Assembly: GCA_964512325.1 (NCBI GenBank)
Contig: CAZEGN010000004.1
Span: 1-64,000, forward strand
DNA: 64,000 nucleotides
Origin: JACQZO01 sp964512325
Lineage (GTDB): Bacteria; Patescibacteriota; Gracilibacteria; RBG-16-42-10
Direction of reading: 5' to 3'
A model generated the notes under the pieces. That model was not told the origin of the DNA and ran no database searches. It saw only the letters and a list, made by a program, of their open reading frames with translations. A program made the position numbers and the translations under genes. Position 1 is the first letter of the stretch, and the number at the start of each line of letters is the position of its first letter. Of the stretch, positions 34,979-44,420 are shown in pieces.

Positions 34979-36232
34979 TTAAGATTGCTCTCGATTAAGC
35001 GTTGTTTGTACAGCAAAGATCTTTTTTTCTTTTAACAATAAAATCGCAATGAGTGTCGTAATGAAAAGATAAATAACAAATGTAGAGCTAAACAAAGAGT
35101 GAAACTGTGTATTGCTGCCTAAGATTAAGCCGATAAAGAGGGGGGCGACAATACCACCTATGCTATAGAACGAATCACCGGAGCTATATGCTTCCGCCCG
35201 CAGTCTTTTAGGTACAGCTATATGCAGGTGCTTTTGAAAGTTGAGCACTATACAAAGATCGGCGATACCAATGAGCAGAAATGTGATCACCAAATCGATC
35301 TGGGTTTGGGCGGAGAGTAGTAAAAAGTATAAATGGCTAAATAGGGCTAAAGAAATGCCTGCTATCATTATTTTTCTGCCCCCAATGCGGTCTATCAGTT
35401 TGCCAATCTTATTAGAGAATAATAAATGTGGTAGGGATACTACTGTAAGTATAAGTGCTCCAGTAAGCGCGCTGTGGCCCAAGGCTGCGGTATAGATAGG
35501 TTCTGCAATCCACACTGCATATTCATAGGTGCCATAGACTAGGCAGTAGAGAATATAGACGATCAAAGGAAAACCAAACTTTTTCAGTGAATAAATCTCG
35601 CCTTTATAGATACGATCTTTTTTGATCAGTCTTAGACTGCTTTTGATTTTCTCCCAGGAAATAACTTGGGGATGTATTCTGATAAAATATCCGAATAATA
35701 CGGTGCTTACGATTAAGCTGATCACTCCTATCCATACAATATCTATCAATAGTAAGAGCATGCCACCGAGTATGCTGCCCACTATCCAGCCAATAGCGCG
35801 ACTTGATAAATAAGTCCCATTTATAGCAGCACTTTGGGACTTTTTTGTATGATCAAGAATAAGCTGCAAGCCTCCAGCACCAATGCAGGTAGAAGCAATT
35901 CCTAGCACTGTCATAAAAATGACCGCCGTGATCAGAGAAAGGCTTTGAAGCAGAACAAGACTTGCTAGGAAGAGCAGCAGTCCGATAGCAATAGTAAAGT
36001 TGCGACCAACTTTATCTGAAATGTCACTAATCGGTAAATTGAGCAATAAAGAGCCAATACCATATGCTGCTACTATCACTCCAGCTTGTTCAATCCCAAA
36101 CAAATTTTCAAAGTGTTCAGGTAAAACATACCAAAGAATACCCTCAACAATGATAGATACCGTTAACAAAACGATCAGTTTCCAAGCAATAGCAGGCAAA
36201 TTCGAGGTATGTCTGCGGTAACGAGAGAGCAT
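34979..36232 (-). CDS. Major facilitator superfamily transporter
   Basis: A 417-residue membrane protein with about 12 helices. The MFS signature between helices 2 and 3 is ISDISDKVGRNFTIAIG and its counterpart in the second half is GKLIDRIGGRKIMIAG. Resembles drug/sugar efflux members; the substrate cannot be told. Single gene. Confidence 0.88.
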   Translation of the reverse strand: MLSRYRRHTSNLPAIAWKLIVLLTVSIIVEGILWYVLPEHFENLFGIEQAGVIVAAYGIGSLLLNLPISDISDKVGRNFTIAIGLLLFLASLVLLQSLSLITAVIFMTVLGIASTCIGAGGLQLILDHTKKSQSAAINGTYLSSRAIGWIVGSILGGMLLLLIDIVWIGVISLIVSTVLFGYFIRIHPQVISWEKIKSSLRLIKKDRIYKGEIYSLKKFGFPLIVYILYCLVYGTYEYAVWIAEPIYTAALGHSALTGALILTVVSLPHLLFSNKIGKLIDRIGGRKIMIAGISLALFSHLYFLLLSAQTQIDLVITFLLIGIADLCIVLNFQKHLHIAVPKRLRAEAYSSGDSFYSIGGIVAPLFIGLILGSNTQFHSLFSSTFVIYLFITTLIAILLLKEKKIFAVQTTLNREQS

Positions 36233-36327
36233 GTGTGTTTGTTTTCTTTCTATTATAGCTTATATGAGCCGACTTTTTCAATTGACGGCTTGTGATCGAG
36301 CTAAGAAGTGGGATGTTTTTTCTGATA

Positions 36328-37308
36328 CTACAGTTGTACTGTGATCAATTCACTTGGTACTTTAGAAAAATCACTGGTGCTGTCTTCTACTACAAATTTG
36401 TAGTCAATGCACTCTTTCCCTTCCATAGTAGTAACAAAATTATTCATTATATATCGCCTTACCTGAGTAGTTTTAGTATCCCAGTTCACCGTTTCGATTT
36501 TATAAAGAGAGAGGTTTTTGTCTTGGAGCACTTTGCCTGTCATGCTTTCCACATCCCATAGTGCTACCATAGTTGGAGATAGGTATGGTCCACCTGGTCC
36601 CCAGGTGCTTTCAGCGCATGAAGGCATATTGTTGGTATTTTTCGTGGTAATTAATATCTTTGTAAAATCTTTATTCCAAACACCATCAGGTAGAAACCTC
36701 CAGGTTTGTGTATTTATGTCATAAACAGCCCACTCGGTATTAAAGGCACCACATTCAGACTCCCCAACCTGTATTATACGGCTCACTAGCTGTTTGGTGG
36801 TTGGTGACCAGCTGGCTGCTAACGGAGAAGCGGTGCAGCCACCAGCTTGTACTGTAGGAATGAATTTCCAGTTTTGTTTAGGCAAGTTAAAGGTAATTTC
36901 ATTTTCTTGATTGTTAGTCTTTACAAACAATCGCATATCCCATGAACAGGACTTCACCTTTGTTATACCGGGAGGAAGTGAATCAAAAATTGTGTCTTCC
37001 AAGATACTCCATAAATCTTTGCTGCAGTCAGTAATGTATGTTGTGGCAAGCATCTTTTTGTCTGGAGACTGTCTGGCATTAAGCAATATGTATCCTGGAA
37101 CATCTCTAGCATCTTCTTCTGCAATGTCTAATGTCAGTAGCTCTTTTGGTAAATACTTGCCTAAGCGTTGTACCAATTGGTCATGCGTAATGCCTACTTC
37201 AGATGAATTAATGGGCTGAGCTTGGTAATTAGGCCAACTGTGATTGTTACTGTAAACACCAATGATGAGTAGAACGGCAACTGTCAGCAGGGCAAGATGT
37301 TTTTGCAT
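36328..37308 (-). CDS. Exported or anchored protein, possible beta-propeller (unknown)
   Basis: A 326-residue protein with an N-terminal hydrophobic segment (LALLTVAVLLIIGVY) and no other helix. The outer region has repeated strands of the type 'AVYDINTQTWRFLPDGV' and 'VALWDVESMTGKVL', like blades of a propeller, and several cysteines. No family recognised. Confidence 0.6.
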   Translation of the reverse strand: MQKHLALLTVAVLLIIGVYSNNHSWPNYQAQPINSSEVGITHDQLVQRLGKYLPKELLTLDIAEEDARDVPGYILLNARQSPDKKMLATTYITDCSKDLWSILEDTIFDSLPPGITKVKSCSWDMRLFVKTNNQENEITFNLPKQNWKFIPTVQAGGCTASPLAASWSPTTKQLVSRIIQVGESECGAFNTEWAVYDINTQTWRFLPDGVWNKDFTKILITTKNTNNMPSCAESTWGPGGPYLSPTMVALWDVESMTGKVLQDKNLSLYKIETVNWDTKTTQVRRYIMNNFVTTMEGKECIDYKFVVEDSTSDFSKVPSELITVQL

Positions 37309-37352
37309 GAGTAATGTACAAGTCTCTTTGAGTATACAGGAGGTGTCTTAAA

Positions 37353-37769
37353 TTAAGGAAGCTGGGTGACTATTTGTAAGCTCCATTCTTTTTTCTTTTT
37401 ACTTAAAGTTAAGCTGTCCACCAAGTAAACAATTTCCAAGCGTTCTTGTCTTTTATTGTAGTTTTGAAATTCTAAGGTGAAGTACTTCAGGATGTCAGAA
37501 ACGGGGACATCAATCTGAATGAGAATCCCAGCTACACTTTTGGTGTATTGCTTAGCAATCATTTCATTATCAGTGAAGTATTGTCGTGTCAGCCGCTCAG
37601 ACTGCCTGAGTCTTTTTACCACCGGTGCTAGTTCTTCAGTAAACGATATGTTCCCTTGTGCTCGTTCACAGAGCAGTTCTTCCCAATCATTTTTATAGTG
37701 TTGAAACTGTGCGCTATCAAATTCGATATATTCTGCTGCTTTTAATCCACGATATAATTTCATACGCAT
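37353..37769 (-). CDS. Unknown 138-residue protein, weak ADP-ribosyltransferase resemblance
   Basis: The start MRMKLYRGLKAAEY and the middle YFTDNEMIAKQYTKSVAGILIQIDVP recall the arginine strand and the S/T-containing strand of ADP-ribosyltransferase folds. A clear catalytic Glu (R-S-E) cannot be fixed. It lies 17 bp downstream of the Ldh-family oxidoreductase on the same strand. Confidence 0.5.
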   Translation of the reverse strand: MRMKLYRGLKAAEYIEFDSAQFQHYKNDWEELLCERAQGNISFTEELAPVVKRLRQSERLTRQYFTDNEMIAKQYTKSVAGILIQIDVPVSDILKYFTLEFQNYNKRQERLEIVYLVDSLTLSKKKKEWSLQIVTQLP

Positions 37770-37786
37770 TGGCTTTAAGGTGATAT

Positions 37787-38773
37787 TTACTTGCTATATC
37801 CTAACTGGTTCAGCAGTTTGTCATCGATGGTAACTCTATTGCTTGCTAGCGCCGCCTGTCTCGCTGTTCTTGCTCTTTCGCCAGGCAGGCGAATTGTCGT
37901 AACACCTTCACGTTTGCGCGATTTTTTAATAGTAGCAATGAGCTCAGTGCACTTTTGCTTAAAGCTATTGATATCAGTTAATAGCTCAGGATCGATTGCG
38001 ATAATGGTACAGCCCCACTCTTGATCGAAAGTTTGATAGTCACAAAAAGCGGAATTGGCTAAAGGTCCAGCTAATACTTCCACCATGAGACTGAGGGAAG
38101 AGCCCTTAAAACTGCGGTCAAATGGCAACAGTGCTCCTGACATGGCGGCCTCAGGATCAAGCGTTGGGTGTCCATTCTTATCAATCGCGAAGTTTTCGGG
38201 AAGCTTTTCACCTTTAATTTTAGCTAAAATGAGACCGTAGAAAGTCATGGCCGACGTTGCCATATCAAACACAAAGGGCTCTTCTGTGGTTGGAAATGAA
38301 AAGCTAATCGGATTGGTGCCGAATAATGGATCAATACTGTCAAACGCAGTGGTTGCCCCAGGGGAGCGTGAGACCATCAAGCCAATTAAATCAGCTTTAG
38401 CTATTTGCTCAGTATAATAGCTTAATGCGCCATTGCTCGAAAAGAAGTTGTGGACAGCAACTAGGCCAAACCCATGAGCTTTCGCTTTCTGAATGGCTGC
38501 CTCTGTTCCTTTTTGACTTGCTAGCATCGACGGGTTTCGGTTGGCATTAATAACTTGTGAGAGTCTCGTATCTTTTTCAATCAGTATTTGTCCGTCCGGT
38601 TCTATGTCTTGCAGTGGTTCTGTCCCTGTAAGTTTAATAATTCCTTGGGTTACATATCCCGACATTTCAGCCCACAATAAACACTTGGCGACGACTGCTG
38701 CATCTTGGTCATTGAGATTTTTGGCCAATGTCTGTAGTACTTTTTGTTTTAGCTGATCGATGTCAATGAGCAT
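37787..38773 (-). CDS. Malate/L-lactate dehydrogenase family (Ldh_2) oxidoreductase
   Basis: A 328-residue NAD(P)-dependent oxidoreductase of the MDH2/YlbC/AllD type, unrelated to classical lactate dehydrogenase. Family blocks are VHNFFSSNGALSYY (catalytic His), DPLFGTNPISFSFPT, PFVFDMATSAMTFYGLI, and KGSSLSLMVEVLAGPL. The C-terminus RLPGERARTARQAAL is typical. The substrate (malate, lactate, ureidoglycolate or sulfolactate) is not determinable. Confidence 0.88.
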   Translation of the reverse strand: MLIDIDQLKQKVLQTLAKNLNDQDAAVVAKCLLWAEMSGYVTQGIIKLTGTEPLQDIEPDGQILIEKDTRLSQVINANRNPSMLASQKGTEAAIQKAKAHGFGLVAVHNFFSSNGALSYYTEQIAKADLIGLMVSRSPGATTAFDSIDPLFGTNPISFSFPTTEEPFVFDMATSAMTFYGLILAKIKGEKLPENFAIDKNGHPTLDPEAAMSGALLPFDRSFKGSSLSLMVEVLAGPLANSAFCDYQTFDQEWGCTIIAIDPELLTDINSFKQKCTELIATIKKSRKREGVTTIRLPGERARTARQAALASNRVTIDDKLLNQLGYSK

Positions 38774-38803
38774 ATATCAATAGACTTTTTTTAAAACCTA
38801 GCA

Positions 38804-39028
38804 TTGATAATCGTTGAACGTCAAAGGCGTTCATGTTTAAACAGCTTTTCTGAATTGCTGCCGCATGTTGCCTATGAAGATAGCATTCAGGTTAATTCTC
38901 AGATTAACTTAGCTATTCAAGACAGCAGGACTTTTGTGCGTGTTGCAGCTGAACCAAAAGTACCTGTGGTTCAAACTGTGGCTGTTTTTACAGACGATGC
39001 TGTGCAATCAAAGGGAAGAGCTGGTTGA
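38804..39028 (+). CDS. Doubtful 74-residue frame
   Basis: A plus-strand frame with a TTG start in the gap between the Ldh-family gene and the next minus-strand gene, overlapping the latter's end by 21 bp. The composition (SQINLAIQDSRTFVRVAAEPK) looks protein-like but nothing is recognised. An alternative reading is that the gap (38774-39007) holds only the promoter region. Confidence 0.2.
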   Translation: MIIVERQRRSCLNSFSELLPHVAYEDSIQVNSQINLAIQDSRTFVRVAAEPKVPVVQTVAVFTDDAVQSKGRAG

Positions 39029-39484
39029 TGGTGTGGCGGTTTTTTGTAGCGATGTAACTACGCGACTGTGTTGAAAATACCTAATTGTGTATGTTTGTTC
39101 GGTGTCGATTTTGCCAAACTCTGTTTTCTCAATAGTAAATTCTTCATTGTTGATTGATATAACGAGATAATATTCTCTTAGTCTGAAGTTTTCTTCTCTA
39201 ATAGACGTAACTTGTCCAATGATGCTCATTACCCTTTTTGAGAAAATATCCTTTAGTAACTGATAGGTTTTAGGAAGGTGAGGGTTCAGTCGTAAAAAAA
39301 ATGTTGCTATCACGGAAAGTCCTAATATGTAACTATGTAGTCCGTACTCATCACCATAGTGATCTGCGATTTCCTGTAATGTTGCGCCGACAACAGCAAT
39401 CTCTATACAGTTAAACACAAATGACCAGCCTAAAATGTATGTAAGCTTTGCTATGTCGGTGTCGGTAGCCTTAACAATTTCCAC
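39008..39484 (-). CDS. Unknown protein with two predicted membrane helices
   Basis: A 158-residue protein; residues about 14-32 and 50-65 are hydrophobic (YILGWSFVFNCIEIAVVGA, LGLSVIATFFL), followed by a C-terminal soluble beta-rich part with charged strands (YYLVISINNEEFTIEKTEFG). No family recognised. Confidence 0.5.
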   Translation of the reverse strand: MEIVKATDTDIAKLTYILGWSFVFNCIEIAVVGATLQEIADHYGDEYGLHSYILGLSVIATFFLRLNPHLPKTYQLLKDIFSKRVMSIIGQVTSIREENFRLREYYLVISINNEEFTIEKTEFGKIDTEQTYTIRYFQHSRVVTSLQKTATPSTSSSL

Positions 39485-39556
39485 AAAATAAAGTTTAGCT
39501 GCAAAGAATTTATCTTAACTAGTAGGTGTGGTCTAGTTATTAATGGCTTTTGCGGC

Positions 39557-40063
39557 CTAGTCTGCATCTATGCGTCTGCTTACTTCTTCGACGGTCTCTT
39601 TTTTTACTCTTGGCTTTAGGTCTTCGAATAAAGTGGCGATATCCTCTCTACACCCAGCTCCTTCAGCCGCTGTATAAATTGCGTACGTCAGTATCTCAAT
39701 CACACCCATTCCTAACTTTTCTGCTATGTCGATCACTAGCCGACTGTCAGGTACCAGCTGCCTTAACTGAGCAAAAGCAATGTCAGGATTAGTTTGTGTT
39801 AATAAAGATTTAAATTCGTCCGTTTCGAACGCTTTTAACCTAATATTCTGATCATCAGGTATCAGCGCGAGCACAATGTTTAAACGGTACTGCATTCTTA
39901 ATACTTCCTCGATTAATTTAGGAATATGTTGTCCATGCTCAGTAATAAGAGCTACACACTTTGCTCTAGTGGCATCAGTGCTGAGTTTTCCTTTCCTGAT
40001 TCGATGGTTTTTCTCTAAAACTAGCTCAACGATCTTTGCATCAAGAGATTTCGGGATAGCCAT
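39557..40063 (-). CDS. Unknown 168-residue helical protein
   Basis: A soluble, mostly helical protein starting MAIPKSLDAKIVELVLEKN and ending EEVSRRIDAD. No motif recognised. The middle (LVPDSRLVIDIAEKLGMGVIEILTYAIYTAAEGAGC) is more hydrophobic. Confidence 0.5.
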   Translation of the reverse strand: MAIPKSLDAKIVELVLEKNHRIRKGKLSTDATRAKCVALITEHGQHIPKLIEEVLRMQYRLNIVLALIPDDQNIRLKAFETDEFKSLLTQTNPDIAFAQLRQLVPDSRLVIDIAEKLGMGVIEILTYAIYTAAEGAGCREDIATLFEDLKPRVKKETVEEVSRRIDAD

Positions 40064-40211
40064 AATTATGTTGTTTAAAAGTAGATTTTAGCTCTTTTGT
40101 TGATGGTGTCAACTTTTGTGGTTTTTGTTCGCTCAATAGGCTAAACATCGGGCTGAAAAAGAGCTTGGTGATTTAAAACCGGCAAACAGAGGTGTTTTGA
40201 GCTGTTGCAGA

Positions 40212-40271
40212 AGGCATGTCATTAGAGAACCTCAGGGGTTTTTGGCTATTAGAAGAGGGGAGATAGAACTT
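40212..40271 (+). repeat. Possible remnant of a cassette tail module
   Basis: The string ggctattagaagaggggagatagaacttaca resembles the module end (ttattagaagaccggaaagggtagaac), including TATTAGAAGA and the closing TAGAAC. The upstream 120 bp do not align clearly. If real, the array once reached here and the ABC transporter and the 154-residue protein are an old cassette. Confidence 0.3.
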
Positions 40272-40275
40272 ACAT

Positions 40276-42051
40276 CTACTCTACAAATGCTGCTGATTGC
40301 TGTGTATATAATTTCGCATATTCTCCTTTTTGGGCCATTAGTTCTTTGTGATTGCCGCTTTCAATGATTTTTCCTGTTGATAGAACAACGATACGATTGG
40401 CTTTTCTAATATTAGAAAATTTGTGAGAAATAATGAGTTGAGCTTGGTTGTTACTCCGCTCGAAAATAGCGTTAAATATCTCTTGCTCAGCTTTGCTGTC
40501 TACTGCTGATGTCGGTTCGTCCAAAATGAGTAAAGGGGCTGTGCGATAAAAACTGCGGGCGATGCTTAGTTTTTGCCACTGCCCTCCTGATAAGTTAATT
40601 CCATTTGGAAAGAACTTGCCCAACATGGTCTTATCTTTCTTTGGTAATCGCTCAATGTCTTGCCTGATCATTGCTTCTGTAATGCTCGTTTTGTAACGTT
40701 TTAAATCAAAACTATGAGCGTGGTCACCAATGGAAATATTTTCTTTAGCAGGGAGGAAGTATTTAGGCACGTCCTGTGACAAATTACTAATGACTGATCG
40801 CCACCATGTAGTGTCAATATCTTGTAAATTAACACCATTTATTAAAATTGTCCCACTACTCGGTTGATAGAACTTATTAATCAAGCGAGTAATTGTGGTT
40901 TTACCAGCACCATTTTGCCCAACTATTGCTAACTTCTCGCCGCTTTTAAGAGTAAAACTGATATTTCTCAGCACAGGTTGATCTGATTCCGGGTACTTAA
41001 ATGACACATTTTTAAATTCTAATTCAAGAGATGCTACATTCACCTTTTTGCCTTGTCTCTGCATCTGTTCAGGCATATCTAAGAGATTGAATAAATCCTG
41101 AACATACAGATTGTTTTCACTAATCTGTAAATAAGCCATATAAAGGCGAAAACTATTATTATAAGCTTCATCTACCAGGCGATAATAGAGCTGGAATTGT
41201 CCAACCGTAATTTGTGTGCTTAACGTTAACCAAACATAATAAGCCTTGGGAATAAACTGTCCTAGAATATTGGCTATGGAACCTACTAAAATAGCCCTTG
41301 GACGGTGATAGGTTTGTATATCTTTGACACCACCTATAATCGTTCGCTGAGACTTCTGGATCTTGTTAAGGAAATAAGAAAACAGATTGTACGATTTCAG
41401 ATTGAAGTATTGCGTTATATCCTGTGTCAAAGAGGTAAAGTATGATTGTTGTCGTCTTTCCAAAGCTAAGCTTTCATTTAACTCTCGCATTTTGCGAATA
41501 ATTTTGATGTTGTATCGTACTTCAGGCAGAGAAACGATCACTATTAGCAAAACAATTAATGGGTTGCTTAAAAGTAGTGCGATTAATGCATAAAAAAATA
41601 GTACTGTTGTCTCAATTAATGTAGTAAAGAGATTTAGATTTTCTGCTAATTTCACTTTTCCAAAGGTGTGAATATTTGTCATGTAGTTCTGAAACTCGCT
41701 ACTTTCAATAACATAAGTCGGGAGGCGGTCGAGCTTATGGACAATAATATTATCGGTGTAATTTAAGATGCGAGGTTTATGAACTTCATTTAGGTAGGTC
41801 AAGAAATGATTACAAACATTGGCCACCAACCAACGTATGACGAGAATGCCAAACCACCACCATGCTGAATAAACTATGTCTGGAGTAGGTGCTTGAATAT
41901 AAGCAATAAATAAATCAATCAGCTGCGCTAATATAAATAATGCGCTTAGCCCAATTCCTGCATAAATAAAACTGGCTACAATAAGTGCGATTACGTAAAA
42001 GCTATTTGCTGCATAAGCCAGGCGTAGATTTCGCAGCAATAGATTAAACAT
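40276..42051 (-). CDS. ABC transporter, fused permease/ATPase half
   Basis: A 591-residue exporter half with about six helices (15-320) and a canonical ATPase domain: Walker A GQNGAGKTT, signature LSGGQWQK, Walker B LLILDEPTSAVD, H-loop ISHKFSN. No degenerate residues, so it can work as a homodimer. The DEPTSAVD/GGQWQKL type is common in peptide and lantibiotic exporters. Its position left of the first clear cassette module leaves open whether it is cargo. Confidence 0.9.
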   Translation of the reverse strand: MFNLLLRNLRLAYAANSFYVIALIVASFIYAGIGLSALFILAQLIDLFIAYIQAPTPDIVYSAWWWFGILVIRWLVANVCNHFLTYLNEVHKPRILNYTDNIIVHKLDRLPTYVIESSEFQNYMTNIHTFGKVKLAENLNLFTTLIETTVLFFYALIALLLSNPLIVLLIVIVSLPEVRYNIKIIRKMRELNESLALERRQQSYFTSLTQDITQYFNLKSYNLFSYFLNKIQKSQRTIIGGVKDIQTYHRPRAILVGSIANILGQFIPKAYYVWLTLSTQITVGQFQLYYRLVDEAYNNSFRLYMAYLQISENNLYVQDLFNLLDMPEQMQRQGKKVNVASLELEFKNVSFKYPESDQPVLRNISFTLKSGEKLAIVGQNGAGKTTITRLINKFYQPSSGTILINGVNLQDIDTTWWRSVISNLSQDVPKYFLPAKENISIGDHAHSFDLKRYKTSITEAMIRQDIERLPKKDKTMLGKFFPNGINLSGGQWQKLSIARSFYRTAPLLILDEPTSAVDSKAEQEIFNAIFERSNNQAQLIISHKFSNIRKANRIVVLSTGKIIESGNHKELMAQKGEYAKLYTQQSAAFVE

Positions 42052-42226
42052 TTTAGGACATGGTTTCTAGCAAGTTCTTCAACCTGCTTAACGAAACTAT
42101 ACTGAGAGTATTTCACTACTTCAATGCTTTAGTATCCGTACTATTATTTTTCGATTGTGGTGAAATAGCCTTGTGCGAAGATTAGGAAGAGGATACTACG
42201 ATCGGAAAGGATGGGCCCTGTGATGG

Positions 42227-42691
42227 TCACTTCACTCTTAATCGCTCAAGAACTTGCAGGTTGCTTAAAATGTTTACTGGATCTACTCCTTCAGGGGAGA
42301 TGATCACATTTAGAAAGTAATTCCCATTCTCCAATAGAGTGGTAAAAGTATTGCCGTAGCCATGTCGTTGCGCATATTCATCAGGGAAAAGATAGAACAT
42401 ACGGTTATGTATATTATACTCTGACACGTTCTTATTAATACTGCGCGGAGAAATACCAGGCTCTGCCCTTTGTTGTAAAATTAACTCAATGGTTGCGTTA
42501 TTTCCTATGAGCTTAAGATGGTTTCGATCTAGGTCGTTACTAGTATTGATTGGCTTGTATGATCTAGGAAGAGATACTTCTATCTTGTAGTTTTCAAGAA
42601 TGAGTTGATGGGATACCGGCCAATAAGCCCATGCATATAGTGCTGCTAGGGTGGCGAGTACGCCACTCAATATACAAAGTCTTTTTTTCAT
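42227..42691 (-). CDS. Unknown membrane-anchored protein
   Basis: A 154-residue protein with a basic start and one helix (MKKRLCILSGVLATLAALYAWAY), then an extracytoplasmic domain with no recognised fold (IELILQQRAEPGI, FTTLLENGNYFLNVII). A small lipid-transfer-like or inhibitor-like role cannot be judged. Confidence 0.5.
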   Translation of the reverse strand: MKKRLCILSGVLATLAALYAWAYWPVSHQLILENYKIEVSLPRSYKPINTSNDLDRNHLKLIGNNATIELILQQRAEPGISPRSINKNVSEYNIHNRMFYLFPDEYAQRHGYGNTFTTLLENGNYFLNVIISPEGVDPVNILSNLQVLERLRVK

Positions 42692-42766
42692 GTGCTGGTG
42701 ATAGATGTTTTTTTACTAGTGTAACTATACCTCCGCTTTATAATTAGTACAGAAATATTAAAAACT

Positions 42767-42938
42767 GATGGAGGTGGGAGTAGTGGTTACAACCTGTACT
42801 CGATTCCGGCATACTTTAGCCATATCATCAAAAAACATATTAATAAGCAGTCAGGAGAAGAGATTCATCCTGAGGTATTAATGGCCAGGCCTATACTCTT
42901 TCTGTGAGCAGCGCTTATTAGAAGAACGGCAAAGGTAG
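42767..42938 (+). repeat. Cassette tail module A (mildly decayed)
   Basis: Starts gatggaggtgggagtagtggttacaac and ends aaaggtagaac. It is 172 bp, two shorter than the intact copies, so the frame shifts near the end: it reads GSSGYNLYSIPAYFSHIIKK and GEEIHPEV before drifting to TGA at 42914. The flanking 150 bp down to 43096 hold a TATAAT (43072-43077) for the next gene. Confidence 0.8.
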
Positions 42939-43096
42939 AACTTACATTTGGTTAATAGAGAGACTTGAAGTCAGTTCTGTTTTAAGCATCTGAGTATTTT
43001 ATGTTTGCTGTTGCGCTTTTTATATTACCTTTTCAAATAACCCTAACCTGGAATTATGCTTCTACTTAAAGTATAATAAAAAGAGTCAACAATTTT

Positions 43097-44062
43097 ATGG
43101 ATGCAGAAAATATTCGTGCAGGCAGAGAAAAATCTGATTCGGTAGTTACACATCCTCAAGTAGTAGCTAGACCTGAGTTAGGGGCTGCTGTGGCGCAAAT
43201 ACGTACCATGCTAAGCCCCTTAAATGGGCTTTCTGCGTTAGCGCCGACTATTCCAATGCTGGACTATGAAATAGATGACGATGATAACGACCCATATCGT
43301 TTGAGTGTTAAGTTTAAAAATGCGCCAGTTGGATTTAGCGTGCGAGGAGAACTTACTCGTGAGGAAGGTTTAGATAATGGCCAGCGCTTTATAGATAGGC
43401 AAAACAGTCTATATGGAAAACCTTTAGGTGGTACTGTTTCCCGTTTGCTAGAGTATGAAGTTAGACATCAAGATTACAATGCCGAAGATGTCATGACTAC
43501 TACTGGCCACTTTCAGTATGCAGTAGTTGATAACAAACTATTATTAACCAACGCGGAGTATCAGTTTAAGCCTGACGAAAAAGATAAAAGTCCCGTGCTC
43601 GTAAAGGAGAACAGAGCTCATGATGATCATGGAAGACTCAAGGAGGTAGAGGTTTCACGTTGCGAGGCAACAAATATTTATGGTGATCTGAAAATACGTT
43701 CCTCTAAACTCACTATTAACTACGATCAAGCAGGTAAAATAATTGGTGGAACTATGAAATTAGATAAAGGCGATGAGGTTAATTGGAGTCTAGTAGACCA
43801 AAACAATATCCGTATTACTCGTCCTATGCGCTGGACAGGAGGACATTTAGATGCTCCAGCAAAAGAAATTACAGTGAGTTTTGATACAGATGCTTTATTA
43901 CAACTTGCATCACCTAAGGCATTACTAACTGTACAAGATGTGGTTTTACCTGGCATGAAACAAGACTTTTTAGAGATTAATACTAAGTTGGATCGGGCCG
44001 TTGCGATCTATCCTAGTACTGACGACCATGCTCTTGAGGAAGATGATGGTCTTGCTGAGTAG
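43097..44062 (+). CDS. Cassette 1 cargo: unknown 321-residue protein
   Basis: A soluble, acidic protein without membrane helices. The middle is strand-rich (GKIIGGTMKLDKGDEVNWSLVDQNN, VSFDTDALLQLA). No known family. A TATAAT box at 43072-43077 lies 19 bp before the ATG, so the gene has its own near-leaderless promoter. Confidence 0.6.
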   Translation: MDAENIRAGREKSDSVVTHPQVVARPELGAAVAQIRTMLSPLNGLSALAPTIPMLDYEIDDDDNDPYRLSVKFKNAPVGFSVRGELTREEGLDNGQRFIDRQNSLYGKPLGGTVSRLLEYEVRHQDYNAEDVMTTTGHFQYAVVDNKLLLTNAEYQFKPDEKDKSPVLVKENRAHDDHGRLKEVEVSRCEATNIYGDLKIRSSKLTINYDQAGKIIGGTMKLDKGDEVNWSLVDQNNIRITRPMRWTGGHLDAPAKEITVSFDTDALLQLASPKALLTVQDVVLPGMKQDFLEINTKLDRAVAIYPSTDDHALEEDDGLAE

Positions 44063-44146
44063 GGCGGTAACTAAAATGGATACTTGCCAGTTACAATTCT
44101 GCTTCTGCTAAAAGCAGATAGCTTTTAATAATTGTATCCTGAAAAT

Positions 44147-44320
44147 AGTGCAGACGGGAGTGAGGTTTTCAACCTTTACAGTATTCCGGTATCCTTTAGC
44201 CGTCGCGTTGTTCAGCATGGGAAAGTGCAGGTGGGCGAGGAGGTACTTCTGCATGTATTTGATAACCAAGAATTCAGGGCCTTTAGAAAGCGATGCTTAT
44301 TAGAAAAGTAGATGCGATAG
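44147..44320 (+). repeat. Cassette tail module B (174 bp, one early stop)
   Basis: Same length as the intact copies. It reads ADGSEVFNLYSIPVSFSRRV, then GEEVLLHV and FRKRCLLEK, with a nonsense TAG at 44309-44311 three codons before the original stop position (44318-44320). The core is altered to agtgcagacggg. Frame kept over 54 codons despite many substitutions shows past selection on protein sequence. Confidence 0.85.
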
Positions 44321-44392
44321 AACCTAAATCTTAGTCCTAGTAGATTACTTTCTAGCTCATCTGTGCCTTTTTATCCTTTTATTTTTTTGTGT

Positions 44393-44404
44393 TATAATTA
44401 TAAT
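44393..44404 (+). promoter_or_regulatory. Promoter -10 boxes of cassette 2
   Basis: Two overlapping TATAAT boxes (44393-44398 and 44399-44404) stand 16 bp before the ATG at 44421, predicting a leader of about 10 bases. Confidence 0.45.
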
Positions 44405-44420
44405 TGAATTAAAAACAAAC

